Below, one piece after another: positions 18,295 through 27,339 of a DNA stretch of 64,000 nucleotides; positions within the stretch are counted from its first letter, which is position 1; every line of letters begins with the position of its first letter. The notes under the pieces are model-generated. The model had not been told where the DNA came from. It ran no database searches and worked only from the letters and a program-made list of their open reading frames with translations. The stretch comes from JACMLD01 sp038229695 (GTDB lineage Bacteria; Bacteroidota; Bacteroidia; Chitinophagales; Chitinophagaceae), in the NCBI GenBank assembly GCA_038229695.1, contig JBBROE010000005.1, forward strand, positions 1 through 64,000, in the 5' to 3' direction. The position numbers were made by a program, and so were the translations under genes.

Positions 18295-18462
18295 AATCGA
18301 TTGACTGATTGGTTTCGCTAAATAGTATGCATAAAAATCTACGGCAGCTTTTTCATGGCAGGCAAAAAACTTTGAATAAAATGCTGGATTGGGAATAGGG
18401 GAGAAAGGTCTGATCTTTTAGAGGATATCGTACGCGAAAATAGGTGAATTTACCCAGCGGCA

Positions 18463-18489
18463 AAAAAAAAGCAGCCCGAAGGCTGCTTT
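18463..18489 (-). terminator. Intrinsic terminator of the esterase at 18512
   Basis: On the minus strand: AAAGCAGCC, loop TTCG, GGCTGCTTT followed by more T. A nine-pair stem closed by a very stable UUCG tetraloop, 22 bases past the stop codon. Confidence 0.85.
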
Positions 18490-18511
18490 CCGTGTATAAA
18501 ATGCTGATAGG

Positions 18512-21500
18512 TTACTGCTTTACAAATGGTCTGACCAGTTTAGTACCATCGGTTTGGGTTACTTCGAGATAATAAAGGCCTTTTTTCAGGCTGGTCACAT
18601 CCAGAGAAGTGGTTACCATCGATTGATCTTTATTCATGGTCTGGTTCATCACCATCCGTCCATCTGCGGCATAGGCCCTGACCACCATTTTACCGGTCTT
18701 GTCATCAATAAACTGCAGGTTCACCGTGCTCTTTGCAGGATTGGGATACAACTTATAAAACTGGCTGAATTTAAAATTGTTTCTCACCGTTACGTTCACC
18801 CGGGCTGTAGCTGCTGCGCCCGCATTATCGGTCACTGCCAGTTCAAAGATGTAATCGCCCTCCACCAGGTTGCTGATTAGGGTGGCTGCGGTGGCCGGAC
18901 TTGCGATTATTGCGGGTGCCGGTCCGGATACCTGTTTCCAGTTGTATCCTGTCACGGAGCCGTCAGGGTCTGAAGAGGCGGCACCGGATAACTGGATGGC
19001 ATTAACCGGTAGGGCTATCGAGGTGTCTTTCCCGGCATTCGCCACGGGCGGCCGGTTCGGGATTGGATTTACGGTGACGCTCACCTGGTCTGATGCTTTC
19101 GCACCCTGGTTATCGGTTATCGTAAGTTCAAACACATATTTTCCCTGTACCAGCCCAATTACAGAAGGAGTGGCGGTGTTAGAGTTCACTATCGTAATCG
19201 CGCCCGGACCACTGATTTTGTTCCAGCTGAAGGCTGCAATACTACCATCCGGATCATACGATGCGGTGCCATTCAGATCCGCTGTATTATCGGGTAGCGT
19301 AATCGAAATATCATACCCAGCACTCGCTACCGGGGCCTTGTTGGGCACGGGATTAACGGTTAGGGACACTGTTGCAGAAGCACTGGCTGCTTTATCGTCG
19401 ATCACAACCAGCTTAAATACATAGACGCCCTGCACCAGTCCGTTCACCTGGGTCGTTGCCGCGCCGGGAGTGACGATACCGGCTGGAGATGGCCCGCTCT
19501 GCTGGCTCCATGCATAACTTACAATGCTTCCATCGGGATCTGCGGAGACTGTTCCGTCGAGCGTAAAACTGGTTACCGGCAGTGTAATCGCTGCATTGCT
19601 TCCCGCATTGGCAACTGGTGGCTGGTTGACCGGCGGGGGGAGGGCTGCATTTACGGTAACCGTAACCGAGGCATTTGCAGTAGCCCCGTTGTTGTCCGTA
19701 ACCTTTAAATTAAACGTGTAGACACCCTGCACCAGGTTATTCACCTGGGTGCTGGCGCTGGTCGCGTTCGCGATAGTAAAAGTTGTTGGTCCGCTCGTCT
19801 TTGTCCACTGGTAGCTGCTGATGCTTCCATCCGGATCGTTTGAGGCCGTTCCATCAAGTGTTACTGTATTTACCGGTAAAGTAATATACGTGCTGGTGCC
19901 GGCAATGGCGATCGGAGGCTGGTTTACCGGGGGCGGGGGCGCGGCAGTCACGGTAACGGTAACTGATGCGTTAGCGGTGGCCCCGTTGTTGTCCGTAACC
20001 TGTAAATTAAAGGTATATACGCCCTGGACTAAGTTATTCACTGCAGTGCTCACACTGGCAGCGTTCACAATAGTAAAAGTTGCAGGGCCGCTGGTTTTTG
20101 TCCACTGGTAACTGCTGATGCTGCCGTCCGGATCGTTTGAGGCCGTTCCATTAAGCGTGGCCGTATTCACCGGCAGGGTTATCGTACTGTTGCTACCGGC
20201 GGTGGCTACCGGGGGAAGATTTACCGGTGGTGCAGCGGCATTGACGGTAACGGTAACCGATGCTTTAGCGGTAGCCCCGTTGTTATCGGTTACTTTTAAA
20301 TTAAAGGTGTAAACGCCCTGGACTAAGTTATTCACTGCGGTGCTCGCACTGGCAGCGTTCACAATAGTAAAAGTTGCAGGGCCGCTGGTTTTTGTCCAAT
20401 GATAGCTGCTGATGCTTCCATCCGGATCGTTTGAGGCCGTTCCATTAAGCGTGGCCGTATTCACCGGCAGGGTTATCGTGCTGTTGCTGCCGGCGTTGGC
20501 TACCGGGGGAAGATTAGGGGCCGGACTAACGGTTACCAGCACACTGGAACTGGAGTTCAGCCCATGGTTGTCGGTGACCGTCAGCGAATATTGATAGGTT
20601 CCGGCAGTCAGGCCTGTCAAAGCGGTGGAAGCCGAGGCTGGTGTGGTGATGGTGCCCGAAGCGGGTCCGCTCACTTTCGCCCAGCTGTAGGTAGTAATAA
20701 TGGCGCCGTTGGTTCCGTTACCTGAACCGGTAAGCGTAACTGAATTAACCGGTAGCGTGATGGCCTGGTTAGCGCCGGCATTGGCAAGTGGGGCGGTGTT
20801 GCCGGTTGCGCGTGTGTGCGCAAGCAACCATTCATACAGGTTAGGGTTTGCCGTAAAGTTAGTACCGTTGCTCACAAGCGTGGTGATGTGCCCGGTATCA
20901 TAGGCGTAAGTCCAGGCACCGCCGTGTCCCCCATACATATAATACGTGAATTTCATGGCGGGGTTGTTAATGCCCAGAATACTTCCGAGAACTTCAGCAT
21001 GCTGCGTGGCGCCGACCGGCACTGTACCATCGTCTATGCAGTGAAAAGCCCATATGGGCAAATGGTTGGCACCGACAGTGCCCCCGAAGTCTGCATCGGT
21101 TTCTTCCTGTGTGCCGCATACCGGAGCTGCGGCCGCGATACCGGCATCAAAGCTGTAATCGAATCCCGAGGCATCCGTAATAGACCGCCAGGTTCCGCCT
21201 CCCCCAAGGCTTAAGCCAGTAATATAAATCCGGTTGGTATCTATCTGGAGGTTGGCCTTGGCGTATTTGATCATTTCCCTTACATAGAAAGTCGGCCAGT
21301 AGCCATACTGCACACTCAGTTGCGGAGAAAGCACAACGAACGAAGAGGTAACTCCTCCTACGGTGAAACGCATCGTGGCGCCGGCCGCACAAAATTTCGG
21401 AATGGCATTGGCCGCCACTGAATTAATCTGGCTGGTGCCATTGCCCCGCTCTCCGATACCATGTAAAAAAATAATTAGGGGATGTTTTTGTGTTCCGTAA

Positions 21501-21658
21501 TCCGATGGCCTGAACTCCAGGAAACCAATCAACCCGTCGGGTGATGTAGCGTTAGGAATGGATTTCGCAACCTGCTGAGAGAATACCATCGCGTGAAAAA
21601 GGAACGAAAATAATAGACACAAGGATGATCTCTGCCAAACGTAGAGTTTAACCTTCAT
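18512..21658 (-). CDS. Secreted CE1-like esterase with seven tandem PKD-like domains and T9SS type A tail
   Basis: A 1048-residue exported protein. The N-terminal hydrolase (about 28-290) closely matches the one at 13401: FLHGIGERGNG, nucleophile GLSLGGGGTW (near 149), acid HCIDDGTV, histidine GGHGGAW. Seven tandem PKD-like (K319L-type) domains of about 95-99 residues follow, each starting (N)xxPVAxAG with ITLPVN and closing VTDNxGA; the second to fourth are nearly identical. A type A sorting domain ends the protein (KLYPNPAKSTVNL to LVRPFVKQ). The repeats probably act as a stalk or glycan-binding spacer that holds the esterase on the surface or on substrate. No promoter could be picked in the 279 bases upstream. 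Confidence 0.88.
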   Translation of the reverse strand: MKVKLYVWQRSSLCLLFSFLFHAMVFSQQVAKSIPNATSPDGLIGFLEFRPSDYGTQKHPLIIFLHGIGERGNGTSQINSVAANAIPKFCAAGATMRFTVGGVTSSFVVLSPQLSVQYGYWPTFYVREMIKYAKANLQIDTNRIYITGLSLGGGGTWRSITDASGFDYSFDAGIAAAAPVCGTQEETDADFGGTVGANHLPIWAFHCIDDGTVPVGATQHAEVLGSILGINNPAMKFTYYMYGGHGGAWTYAYDTGHITTLVSNGTNFTANPNLYEWLLAHTRATGNTAPLANAGANQAITLPVNSVTLTGSGNGTNGAIITTYSWAKVSGPASGTITTPASASTALTGLTAGTYQYSLTVTDNHGLNSSSSVLVTVSPAPNLPPVANAGSNSTITLPVNTATLNGTASNDPDGSISSYHWTKTSGPATFTIVNAASASTAVNNLVQGVYTFNLKVTDNNGATAKASVTVTVNAAAPPVNLPPVATAGSNSTITLPVNTATLNGTASNDPDGSISSYQWTKTSGPATFTIVNAASVSTAVNNLVQGVYTFNLQVTDNNGATANASVTVTVTAAPPPPVNQPPIAIAGTSTYITLPVNTVTLDGTASNDPDGSISSYQWTKTSGPTTFTIANATSASTQVNNLVQGVYTFNLKVTDNNGATANASVTVTVNAALPPPVNQPPVANAGSNAAITLPVTSFTLDGTVSADPDGSIVSYAWSQQSGPSPAGIVTPGAATTQVNGLVQGVYVFKLVVIDDKAASASATVSLTVNPVPNKAPVASAGYDISITLPDNTADLNGTASYDPDGSIAAFSWNKISGPGAITIVNSNTATPSVIGLVQGKYVFELTITDNQGAKASDQVSVTVNPIPNRPPVANAGKDTSIALPVNAIQLSGAASSDPDGSVTGYNWKQVSGPAPAIIASPATAATLISNLVEGDYIFELAVTDNAGAAATARVNVTVRNNFKFSQFYKLYPNPAKSTVNLQFIDDKTGKMVVRAYAADGRMVMNQTMNKDQSMVTTSLDVTSLKKGLYYLEVTQTDGTKLVRPFVKQ
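19628..20515 (-). repeat. Three near-identical tandem repeats (294-297 bp) encoding PKD-like domains
   Basis: Copies at 20222-20515 (294 bases), 19925-20221 (297) and 19628-19924 (297). The shared DNA blocks include long identical runs around 20118-20210 and 20412-20505, far more alike than the flanking domain copies. The unit lengths differ by single codons in the linker, so all stay in frame. This indicates recent duplication or gene conversion. Confidence 0.85.
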
Positions 21659-21937
21659 AGGATTGGATTTTCAGTTAGGATAATAGGATTATAGAACCTG
21701 TACTAATGAGCAAATTTCTTACCAAACGATATTTTTGCAGCCGCCTGCGTTACCTCCCTTTTATAAATTGATAATTGTAAACAGCTTATCGTGAAAATTA
21801 TTTTCTCGCCTTTTCAAATAATGCTTCCTGATTTTAAAACGCGGCACGATTTAAAATATTTTCCAGCGCCGGTACAATAAAATATACTACAGGAAAACCG
21901 GCCAAGGATTTGCGTCCTAAATAAAAATGCTTATACG

Positions 21938-23122
21938 TTAGTTCTTAAAAGCTTTAGGAGTATGCAGGAACTCCTTCCTTCCCTTTTTCATTTTGAATAG
22001 TGCACGCATCATGGACAGCATTAATACAGGTACCCGCGAAGCAGCTTTTAGTGTTGCCAGCGAATAAAATTTTTTCGGCACAGACAGCACCAGAACGCCC
22101 GCATACACGCCAACCAGCACAAACCACCAGGCCGGTCCCGGAAAAAAACCAGGAAGCGGCCAAACCAGGGCCAGGCACGCAACGATAAAAATAATACCCA
22201 GCAGCATAATAAGCAATACCCTGGGCAAAAGAAGATTTTGACAATATTTTATGCAGTACGTCAGATTCCTCGGTAATCCCTGCATGTCCTCGTCACTGAA
22301 CCGGTGCAAGTGATTCCATTGCGCTTCCAACCACCTCACCCGTTGTTTTTCAAACACCTGTTTACTGGCCACTTTTTCATCATACACATACGCATCGTCA
22401 AGGAAATGCATGAAGATCCCTCTTTTCATAAGCTGCATATCAATTTCCCGGTCTTCACCAGGGTTATCCAGTATGGCCGGAAGAGAAAATATTGCTTTGA
22501 GTAACGGAAACGAAAATGCCATACCCGAACCTGCCGGGGAAGCCGGCAAACCGGCAGCAACTGGTCCCCGGCGGAACAGGTTCACATTTATCTCTTCACT
22601 GATCGCATCGAGCAAGGCAACCGGCGTATCCTGGTTTTTTGCCGTGCGGTGACATTGCAGCGCCTCGCAGCCGCTCACAAAGGCAGCATTAATCAATTCA
22701 AGGCAATTGTTTCCCATCACATTGTCCGCGTCAAGAATAACGGCAATGTTAAACCCCTTTCCATCCAGGAAAGTGAGTGCCGCAAGGATCGATCTTGATT
22801 TCATACTGACGCTTACTTCCAGCACATCTACAGGAAGTTTACGAAGCGTGGCGACCGTTTCCTGCTGCAGTTGATCGGCTACCACCACCACGCGAAACAG
22901 GTCATTCGGATAATTATGCATGACCGCCTCTTGTACGGTTTCGACGATAATATGATCTTCGCGGAAGGAGGGAATGACTACTGCGATTTTATTTTTCGGA
23001 AGGGTGCTAGTATAATGGGGGACCCTGCCCCATCGCCCGGCAGCAGCCATAAAAGCCATATAGCCGATGGTGGCGAACAGATAAATAAAAAGCAACGCGG
23101 ACAGCAACTGCACAATTATCAT
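21938..23122 (-). CDS. Membrane glycosyltransferase family 2 with QxxRW motif
   Basis: A 394-residue inner-membrane GT2. I start it at the ATG at 23122 (MIIVQLLSALLFIYLF), since the longer form from 23194 would overlap the upstream gene. Order: an N-terminal helix; catalytic domain with VVIPSFREDHII, VVADQLQQ, ILDADNVMGN and GEDREIDMQL; QRVRW in KQRVRWLEAQW; then three or four C-terminal helices. The D, DxD, ED and QxxRW set is that of processive enzymes such as cellulose or hyaluronan synthases, though single-addition enzymes also carry it. It is the last gene of the leftward arm of the exopolysaccharide locus. Confidence 0.85.
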   Translation of the reverse strand: MIIVQLLSALLFIYLFATIGYMAFMAAAGRWGRVPHYTSTLPKNKIAVVIPSFREDHIIVETVQEAVMHNYPNDLFRVVVVADQLQQETVATLRKLPVDVLEVSVSMKSRSILAALTFLDGKGFNIAVILDADNVMGNNCLELINAAFVSGCEALQCHRTAKNQDTPVALLDAISEEINVNLFRRGPVAAGLPASPAGSGMAFSFPLLKAIFSLPAILDNPGEDREIDMQLMKRGIFMHFLDDAYVYDEKVASKQVFEKQRVRWLEAQWNHLHRFSDEDMQGLPRNLTYCIKYCQNLLLPRVLLIMLLGIIFIVACLALVWPLPGFFPGPAWWFVLVGVYAGVLVLSVPKKFYSLATLKAASRVPVLMLSMMRALFKMKKGRKEFLHTPKAFKN

Positions 23123-23157
23123 GAAAAAAAGACTGGTTAAGCAATGTATTTCAGCAC

Positions 23158-24066
23158 TTAGACTTCTGAATAGGTAGATGAATAAAAATTCCACGCAATG
23201 CCCCTGAAAAAATTTTTCAATTGGCTGTACTCCCCTTTCAACAGGTAGCCAACGGCGTGCCTCGGAATCACCAGCCCCACAAAATAAAGCAGGAAAACCA
23301 ATTGCTGCAAGAGGTTCGTGTTCCTGCGCATATACAGGATGCGGTTGCGCGTATGGTAGAATGTCTTTAGCGGATTCAGTTTGCCAACTGACATCGACTC
23401 TTTATGATAGATGGTAGCACCGGCCGTATACCAGATGATGTAACCGGCATTGCGGATGCGGGCAGACCAGTCCCATTCTTCGTAATACAGGAAAAACTTC
23501 TCCGGAAACATACCTACTTTTTCTATCACCTCGCGCTTCACCATCATGGCGCAACCATGGGCGCCGAATGTTTCCCCGGGCTGGTCATGCTGACCCTGGT
23601 CTTCCTCGCGCTCCCCGACCGTTGAGGTGCGACCGGTATAGTGATTCATTTCCCTGAAACCGGCATATTGAATCAGGCCGGGCTCAAAAAAATACTTGAT
23701 TTTGGGACTCGTAACCCCAATCCGCGGGTTAGTGTAAAAGGCTTCCAGTAGCCCATTGAGCAGACCTGGTGTAACTTCAGTGTCATTGTTGACAATAAAT
23801 ATGAAATCACCTTTAGCCTGGCGCATGCCCCAGTTATTTCCCCCGGCAAAACCGAGGTTTCGCGGACTGATCAACAACTTTGTTTTGGGGTAATTTCCTG
23901 CAAGGATAAGGGGGGAAGGATCCTCCTTTGAGGCCATGTCACATACCAGCACTTCAAAATTGCGGTAGTTAAGCAACCGTAATGATTCCAGGAAGGCGCA
24001 GGTGACTGCAGCCTGGTTATAATTGAGTGTGATGATGGAGATGAGTGGCTCCGCCGCTGCTTCCAT
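23158..24066 (-). CDS. Glycosyltransferase family 2, rhamnosyltransferase-like
   Basis: A 302-residue GT2 without N-terminal helix. Motifs: ISIITLNYNQAAVT, VLVCDMAS, SPRNLGFAGGNNWGMRQAKGD, metal-binding VNNDTEV (near 98), and FFLYYEEWDWSARIRNAGY (near 190) typical of the WcaA/rhamnosyltransferase branch. A C-terminal hydrophobic segment (LLQQLVFLLYFVGLVIP) may dock it to the membrane. It lies 51 bases after the sugar transferase and 35 before the next GT2, suggesting an operon. Probably adds one of the early sugars to the lipid-linked repeat unit. Confidence 0.87.
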   Translation of the reverse strand: MEAAAEPLISIITLNYNQAAVTCAFLESLRLLNYRNFEVLVCDMASKEDPSPLILAGNYPKTKLLISPRNLGFAGGNNWGMRQAKGDFIFIVNNDTEVTPGLLNGLLEAFYTNPRIGVTSPKIKYFFEPGLIQYAGFREMNHYTGRTSTVGEREEDQGQHDQPGETFGAHGCAMMVKREVIEKVGMFPEKFFLYYEEWDWSARIRNAGYIIWYTAGATIYHKESMSVGKLNPLKTFYHTRNRILYMRRNTNLLQQLVFLLYFVGLVIPRHAVGYLLKGEYSQLKNFFRGIAWNFYSSTYSEV

Positions 24067-24117
24067 GAAGATGCCCTTTTATTACAGCGGCAAGTTACGA
24101 TTCCTGCAAGAACCGGC

Positions 24118-25278
24118 TCAGGCGTTTGATTTCTGAATGATTGCCGTTGGCGTATTAGCCATTATCCATAAATCATACAGAAAGTTGTTGCGGTTGGCAT
24201 AGGCGATATCCAGCCCGATTCTTTCTTCCACCGACATATCTTCCTGGCCGCGTTTTTTGATTTGCCAGAGTCCGGTAATTCCGGCAGGAGCCATAAAACG
24301 TTCCGCCCAGCTATCGGTGGTAAGGGCTTCCGCCTCATACAGGGGCAGGGGCCTGTTTCCGACAAGCGACATGTCTCCAAGCAGTACATTGAACAACTGG
24401 GGCAATTCATCCAGACTGGAATTTCTTAAAAATGTGCCGACGCGAGTGATGCGGGGATCATTATTGACTTTAAAAAAGACCGGGCCGCTTTGAGCTTCCT
24501 TGTTGTATTGGTTGAGGTGGGACAGCTGTTCAACTTTGGTATCGGCGTCCGCTTCCATGGTCCGGAACTTATAAAAATTAAACACCCGGTAACCACGGCC
24601 GGCGCGCTTGGAAATATAAAATACAGGTCCGCCAGACTCCAGTTTTACCGCTAATGCAATCAGCAGGAAAACAGGGCTCAGCAAGATCAGTAGGATTGAA
24701 GTAATGACGATATCAAACATCCGTTTTAAAAAGTCATTTTGAACAGAAGCGTTTTCCAGGCTCTGCATGATATTTTCCTGCAACTCTTTGAAATTGCCGG
24801 CATCCTTGATTTTCCGGATATAATGCAGTTTAGTCAACAGCTTTTCCGACTGCAGATGCATGAAGATGATTTCGTCTACAAAAGGAAGCTTCTTGATTTC
24901 CTGGATAGCCTTTATTTCAGCACCGGTTGCATCCACCAGAAATGGAATATTACGGAGATACGGGCTGGCCAAAATAAAATTGCTCAGGGCGGTGAGTGCG
25001 GGAACCCCAACAGTTGCATCAACAACAATCAAGTTGGGAAAAGCCGACCTTTTTTCAATTACCTTGGTAAGCACACCAAGGGCATTGTGAACATTTTCAG
25101 AGGCGTAGCCGCTTTCGAATGACTGAACCAGGGTATCAATTATGAAATTGTCACGGCCAATATAGAAGAATTCACCTTTTTTTTCAGGTGAAAATTCCTT
25201 TACCCCCGAAGTGTTTATGGTGAAGTGTCGGTATTTTTTTTCAGCAGTGTCAGTCCTGGGTGAGTAAATAAGTTCCAT
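24118..25278 (-). CDS. Undecaprenyl-phosphate sugar phosphotransferase with pseudo-receiver-like N-terminus
   Basis: A 386-residue initiating transferase. The C-terminal half (from about 185) is a bacterial sugar transferase domain: a membrane helix KRMFDIVITSILLILLSP, then VFYISKRAGRGYRVFNFYKFRTM, LRNSSLDELPQLFNVLLGDMSLVGNRPLPLYE and GITGLWQI. It starts repeat-unit assembly by placing a sugar phosphate on undecaprenyl phosphate. The first 165 residues are not the usual four-helix/CoA-binding part of WbaP-type enzymes. They read like a receiver fold: FFYIGRDN, PNLIVVDATVG (D87 at the phospho-acceptor place), IPFLVDAT and VDEIIF. A separate receiver protein lies 106 bases upstream, on the same strand. 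Confidence 0.88.
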   Translation of the reverse strand: MELIYSPRTDTAEKKYRHFTINTSGVKEFSPEKKGEFFYIGRDNFIIDTLVQSFESGYASENVHNALGVLTKVIEKRSAFPNLIVVDATVGVPALTALSNFILASPYLRNIPFLVDATGAEIKAIQEIKKLPFVDEIIFMHLQSEKLLTKLHYIRKIKDAGNFKELQENIMQSLENASVQNDFLKRMFDIVITSILLILLSPVFLLIALAVKLESGGPVFYISKRAGRGYRVFNFYKFRTMEADADTKVEQLSHLNQYNKEAQSGPVFFKVNNDPRITRVGTFLRNSSLDELPQLFNVLLGDMSLVGNRPLPLYEAEALTTDSWAERFMAPAGITGLWQIKKRGQEDMSVEERIGLDIAYANRNNFLYDLWIMANTPTAIIQKSNA

Positions 25279-25384
25279 TCAGGTAAGATTTTGATGTTAG
25301 GATTATATAGTTTCCGGTGGGTATGAAAAAAAGCTAAACAGCTTTAAGTATATTATCGTAATTACTGGAGAAGTAAAGCAATAA

Positions 25385-25738
25385 TTATTCAACGGCTCTT
25401 TCCAGTTGCACCGGGTTGAAAGGTTGCTGGAAAAAATGCGTCACCTCAAATTCCTTACACTTCAAAACAGTCTGATTCATGTCAAGAGATGAGAGAACAA
25501 TCACCGGAATATCTCCATAAAGACCACTGGACGTCAAATGCTCCAACAGTTCCCAGTCCTGCATATCAGGCAGCTGCGGATCCATAATGATGACGTCTGG
25601 TAAATTTCTCTTGCTAAGCCAGTATAGCGCCGAGCATCCGTCAGCTGCAGTAATCACCTGGTGCTTCTGCCCAAGTACAGTCTGTAACAAAAACCGGATT
25701 GCTTTACTTTCGTCAATTGCTAAAATCTTCTTTTTCAT
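25385..25738 (-). CDS. Stand-alone response-regulator receiver domain lacking the conserved lysine
   Basis: A 117-residue single receiver domain without output domain. Acidic pair D9-E10 (ILAIDES), phospho-acceptor D53 (DVIIMDPQLPDM) and switch serine S83/S84 (VIVLSS) are present. The lysine that normally precedes the late proline (KP) is glutamine here: Q105 in FFQQPFNP. The loss of that lysine usually impairs the phosphorylation-driven switch. It lies upstream of the sugar transferase in the exopolysaccharide locus, so it may be a protein-protein regulator of glycan initiation. No histidine kinase is nearby. Confidence 0.85.
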   Translation of the reverse strand: MKKKILAIDESKAIRFLLQTVLGQKHQVITAADGCSALYWLSKRNLPDVIIMDPQLPDMQDWELLEHLTSSGLYGDIPVIVLSSLDMNQTVLKCKEFEVTHFFQQPFNPVQLERAVE

Positions 25739-26160
25739 TCTTTTGAATAATTAAGTTTTAAGAAACTCAATTTTTCAGTAGGCTGCAATTGGATAGGGGC
25801 ACGGCGTTGATAGGTAATGGAAGACGGATTAAAAACACGGAGGCTGTTCAAAAGCTTAAACTTATTAGCAACATGAAGCCGCAGATAAATCAGGAGCTGA
25901 GCAACCTTATCGGTGATAATGAATACGAAAACTAAGATTGGTTGGATTTCAGCTGTCCTGTAAAACAGTTTCGGAAGTTCGGAGGATATATAGAATTAGT
26001 GTGTAAAGATGAATGGACAGGGAACTCCCTCTACTCTATCTCTCTGGTAAAAGTAGCAACAAAATTCAATAATTCAAACTGATGAACATTATATTTTATT
26101 TGCTCTGTAAAACTACAATCAATAAAAACTGTGCCCAATACCCTAAATGTGGAATTTATA
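25739..26160. other. A+T-rich intergenic stretch with a possible decayed small gene
   Basis: A 422-base gap inside the exopolysaccharide locus, visibly lower in G+C than the genes beside it. On the plus strand, ATG at 25873 opens a 20-codon frame (MKPQINQELSNLIGDNEYEN) closed by TAA at 25933. The same frame continues without stop from 25936 to TGA at 26082 (DWLDFSCPV through VKVATKFNNSN). This could be a small gene with one nonsense change, or chance. I see no terminator or promoter. Confidence 0.3.
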
Positions 26161-27339
26161 TCAGACTGCCTTTTCACGGGCGGCTTTTTCCCACAGCACC
26201 GACTGCTGTCCTCTCAAATACCGTTTAAAACCCAAAAACACGGAGAGGTTCATAAAAAGGAAGTAATACGGGATATAAAACGCCTTGACCCGGATGTTTC
26301 GGTTGGCGAAAAACCAACCCATGACGCCGGAAAAATAAAAAATAAGCTGGCCAAGAAATACCAGGACATAAAAATTGCCGGCCCCCTTGGTTACCAACCA
26401 AAAATTGATGGGGAATAAAATCAGCAAACACAACGGTGTGAGGGTCCACCTTAAAACGCGGTGAGAAATATACTGGAACGATAACCTGCCGAACCTGAAC
26501 ACATTAAGAAGCGGCAACAGCATCCCCATGGCCTGGAATCCGCCTGCGCTGATCCTGATTTTACGTTTCTGTTCATCGCCGATGGATGCTGAACTGGCTT
26601 CGGTCGCAAAAGCACCGGGTGCGTATTTAACCAGGTATCCAGCCATGGCTATCCGGAGTGAAAGTAAAAAATCCTCGATCAGCACCCCTTCTTCGATTGG
26701 CCGGTAAAGCGCTGACCGAACCGAGAAAAGCTCCCCGGCCGCCCCTACTACACTGTAAAACTGCGCATCCTGTTTTTTCAAGAATGATTCATATTTCCAG
26801 TAAAAGCCCTCCCCGGCCGAAGCGGCCTTACCCTCTTTTGGCTGGTAAATCTTTTTCTCCCCCGCCACAGCTCCCACTTTCGGATCAGCATAGTATTTTA
26901 CGAGTTCGCGGATGCAGCCGGCGTTCAGCGCCGTATTGGCATCGCAAAATATCACGACAGATTCCGTCACCAGCTTCATGGCCCGGTTCATGGCCGCCGC
27001 TTTACCCCTTCTGGGCGCTTCATGAAGCAACGTGCACCGCGTATAGCGCCTTATGATGTCTGGTGTGCTGTCGGTAGAACCATCCGTAATAAAGTAGATA
27101 TGCAATTTTTCCGGCGGATAATCCAGCGCATACGTATTCCGAATCTTTTCCTCAATATAATCCTCTTCGTTGAATGCGGCGATCACCAAAGCTGTAACAG
27201 GCTCAAAATCAGCAATAACTGGAGTCGATCCCGCGCGAACGCTGGTAAATTTGTTCAATACCCATATTAATATACCATAACCGGCATAAGTATAAAGGAC
27301 CAGCAAAAGACAAAACCAGAAAATCACCAGTAAAGCCAT
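26161..27339 (-). CDS. Membrane glycosyltransferase family 2
   Basis: A 392-residue inner-membrane GT2, starting at the ATG at 27339 (MALLVIFWFCLLLVLYTYAGYG); the frame runs back to 27417 but those residues are polar and precede the natural first helix. Motifs: ALVIAAFNEEDYIEEKI, FITDGSTDST, RRGKAAAMNRAM, FCDANTALN and VGAAGELFSVR followed by IEDFLLSLRIA. In the QxxRW place stands KRKIRISAGGFQAM, as in poly-N-acetylglucosamine-synthase-like enzymes. Three C-terminal helices complete it. It is separated from the receiver gene by 422 bases, so it is probably its own transcript. Confidence 0.85.
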   Translation of the reverse strand: MALLVIFWFCLLLVLYTYAGYGILIWVLNKFTSVRAGSTPVIADFEPVTALVIAAFNEEDYIEEKIRNTYALDYPPEKLHIYFITDGSTDSTPDIIRRYTRCTLLHEAPRRGKAAAMNRAMKLVTESVVIFCDANTALNAGCIRELVKYYADPKVGAVAGEKKIYQPKEGKAASAGEGFYWKYESFLKKQDAQFYSVVGAAGELFSVRSALYRPIEEGVLIEDFLLSLRIAMAGYLVKYAPGAFATEASSASIGDEQKRKIRISAGGFQAMGMLLPLLNVFRFGRLSFQYISHRVLRWTLTPLCLLILFPINFWLVTKGAGNFYVLVFLGQLIFYFSGVMGWFFANRNIRVKAFYIPYYFLFMNLSVFLGFKRYLRGQQSVLWEKAAREKAV

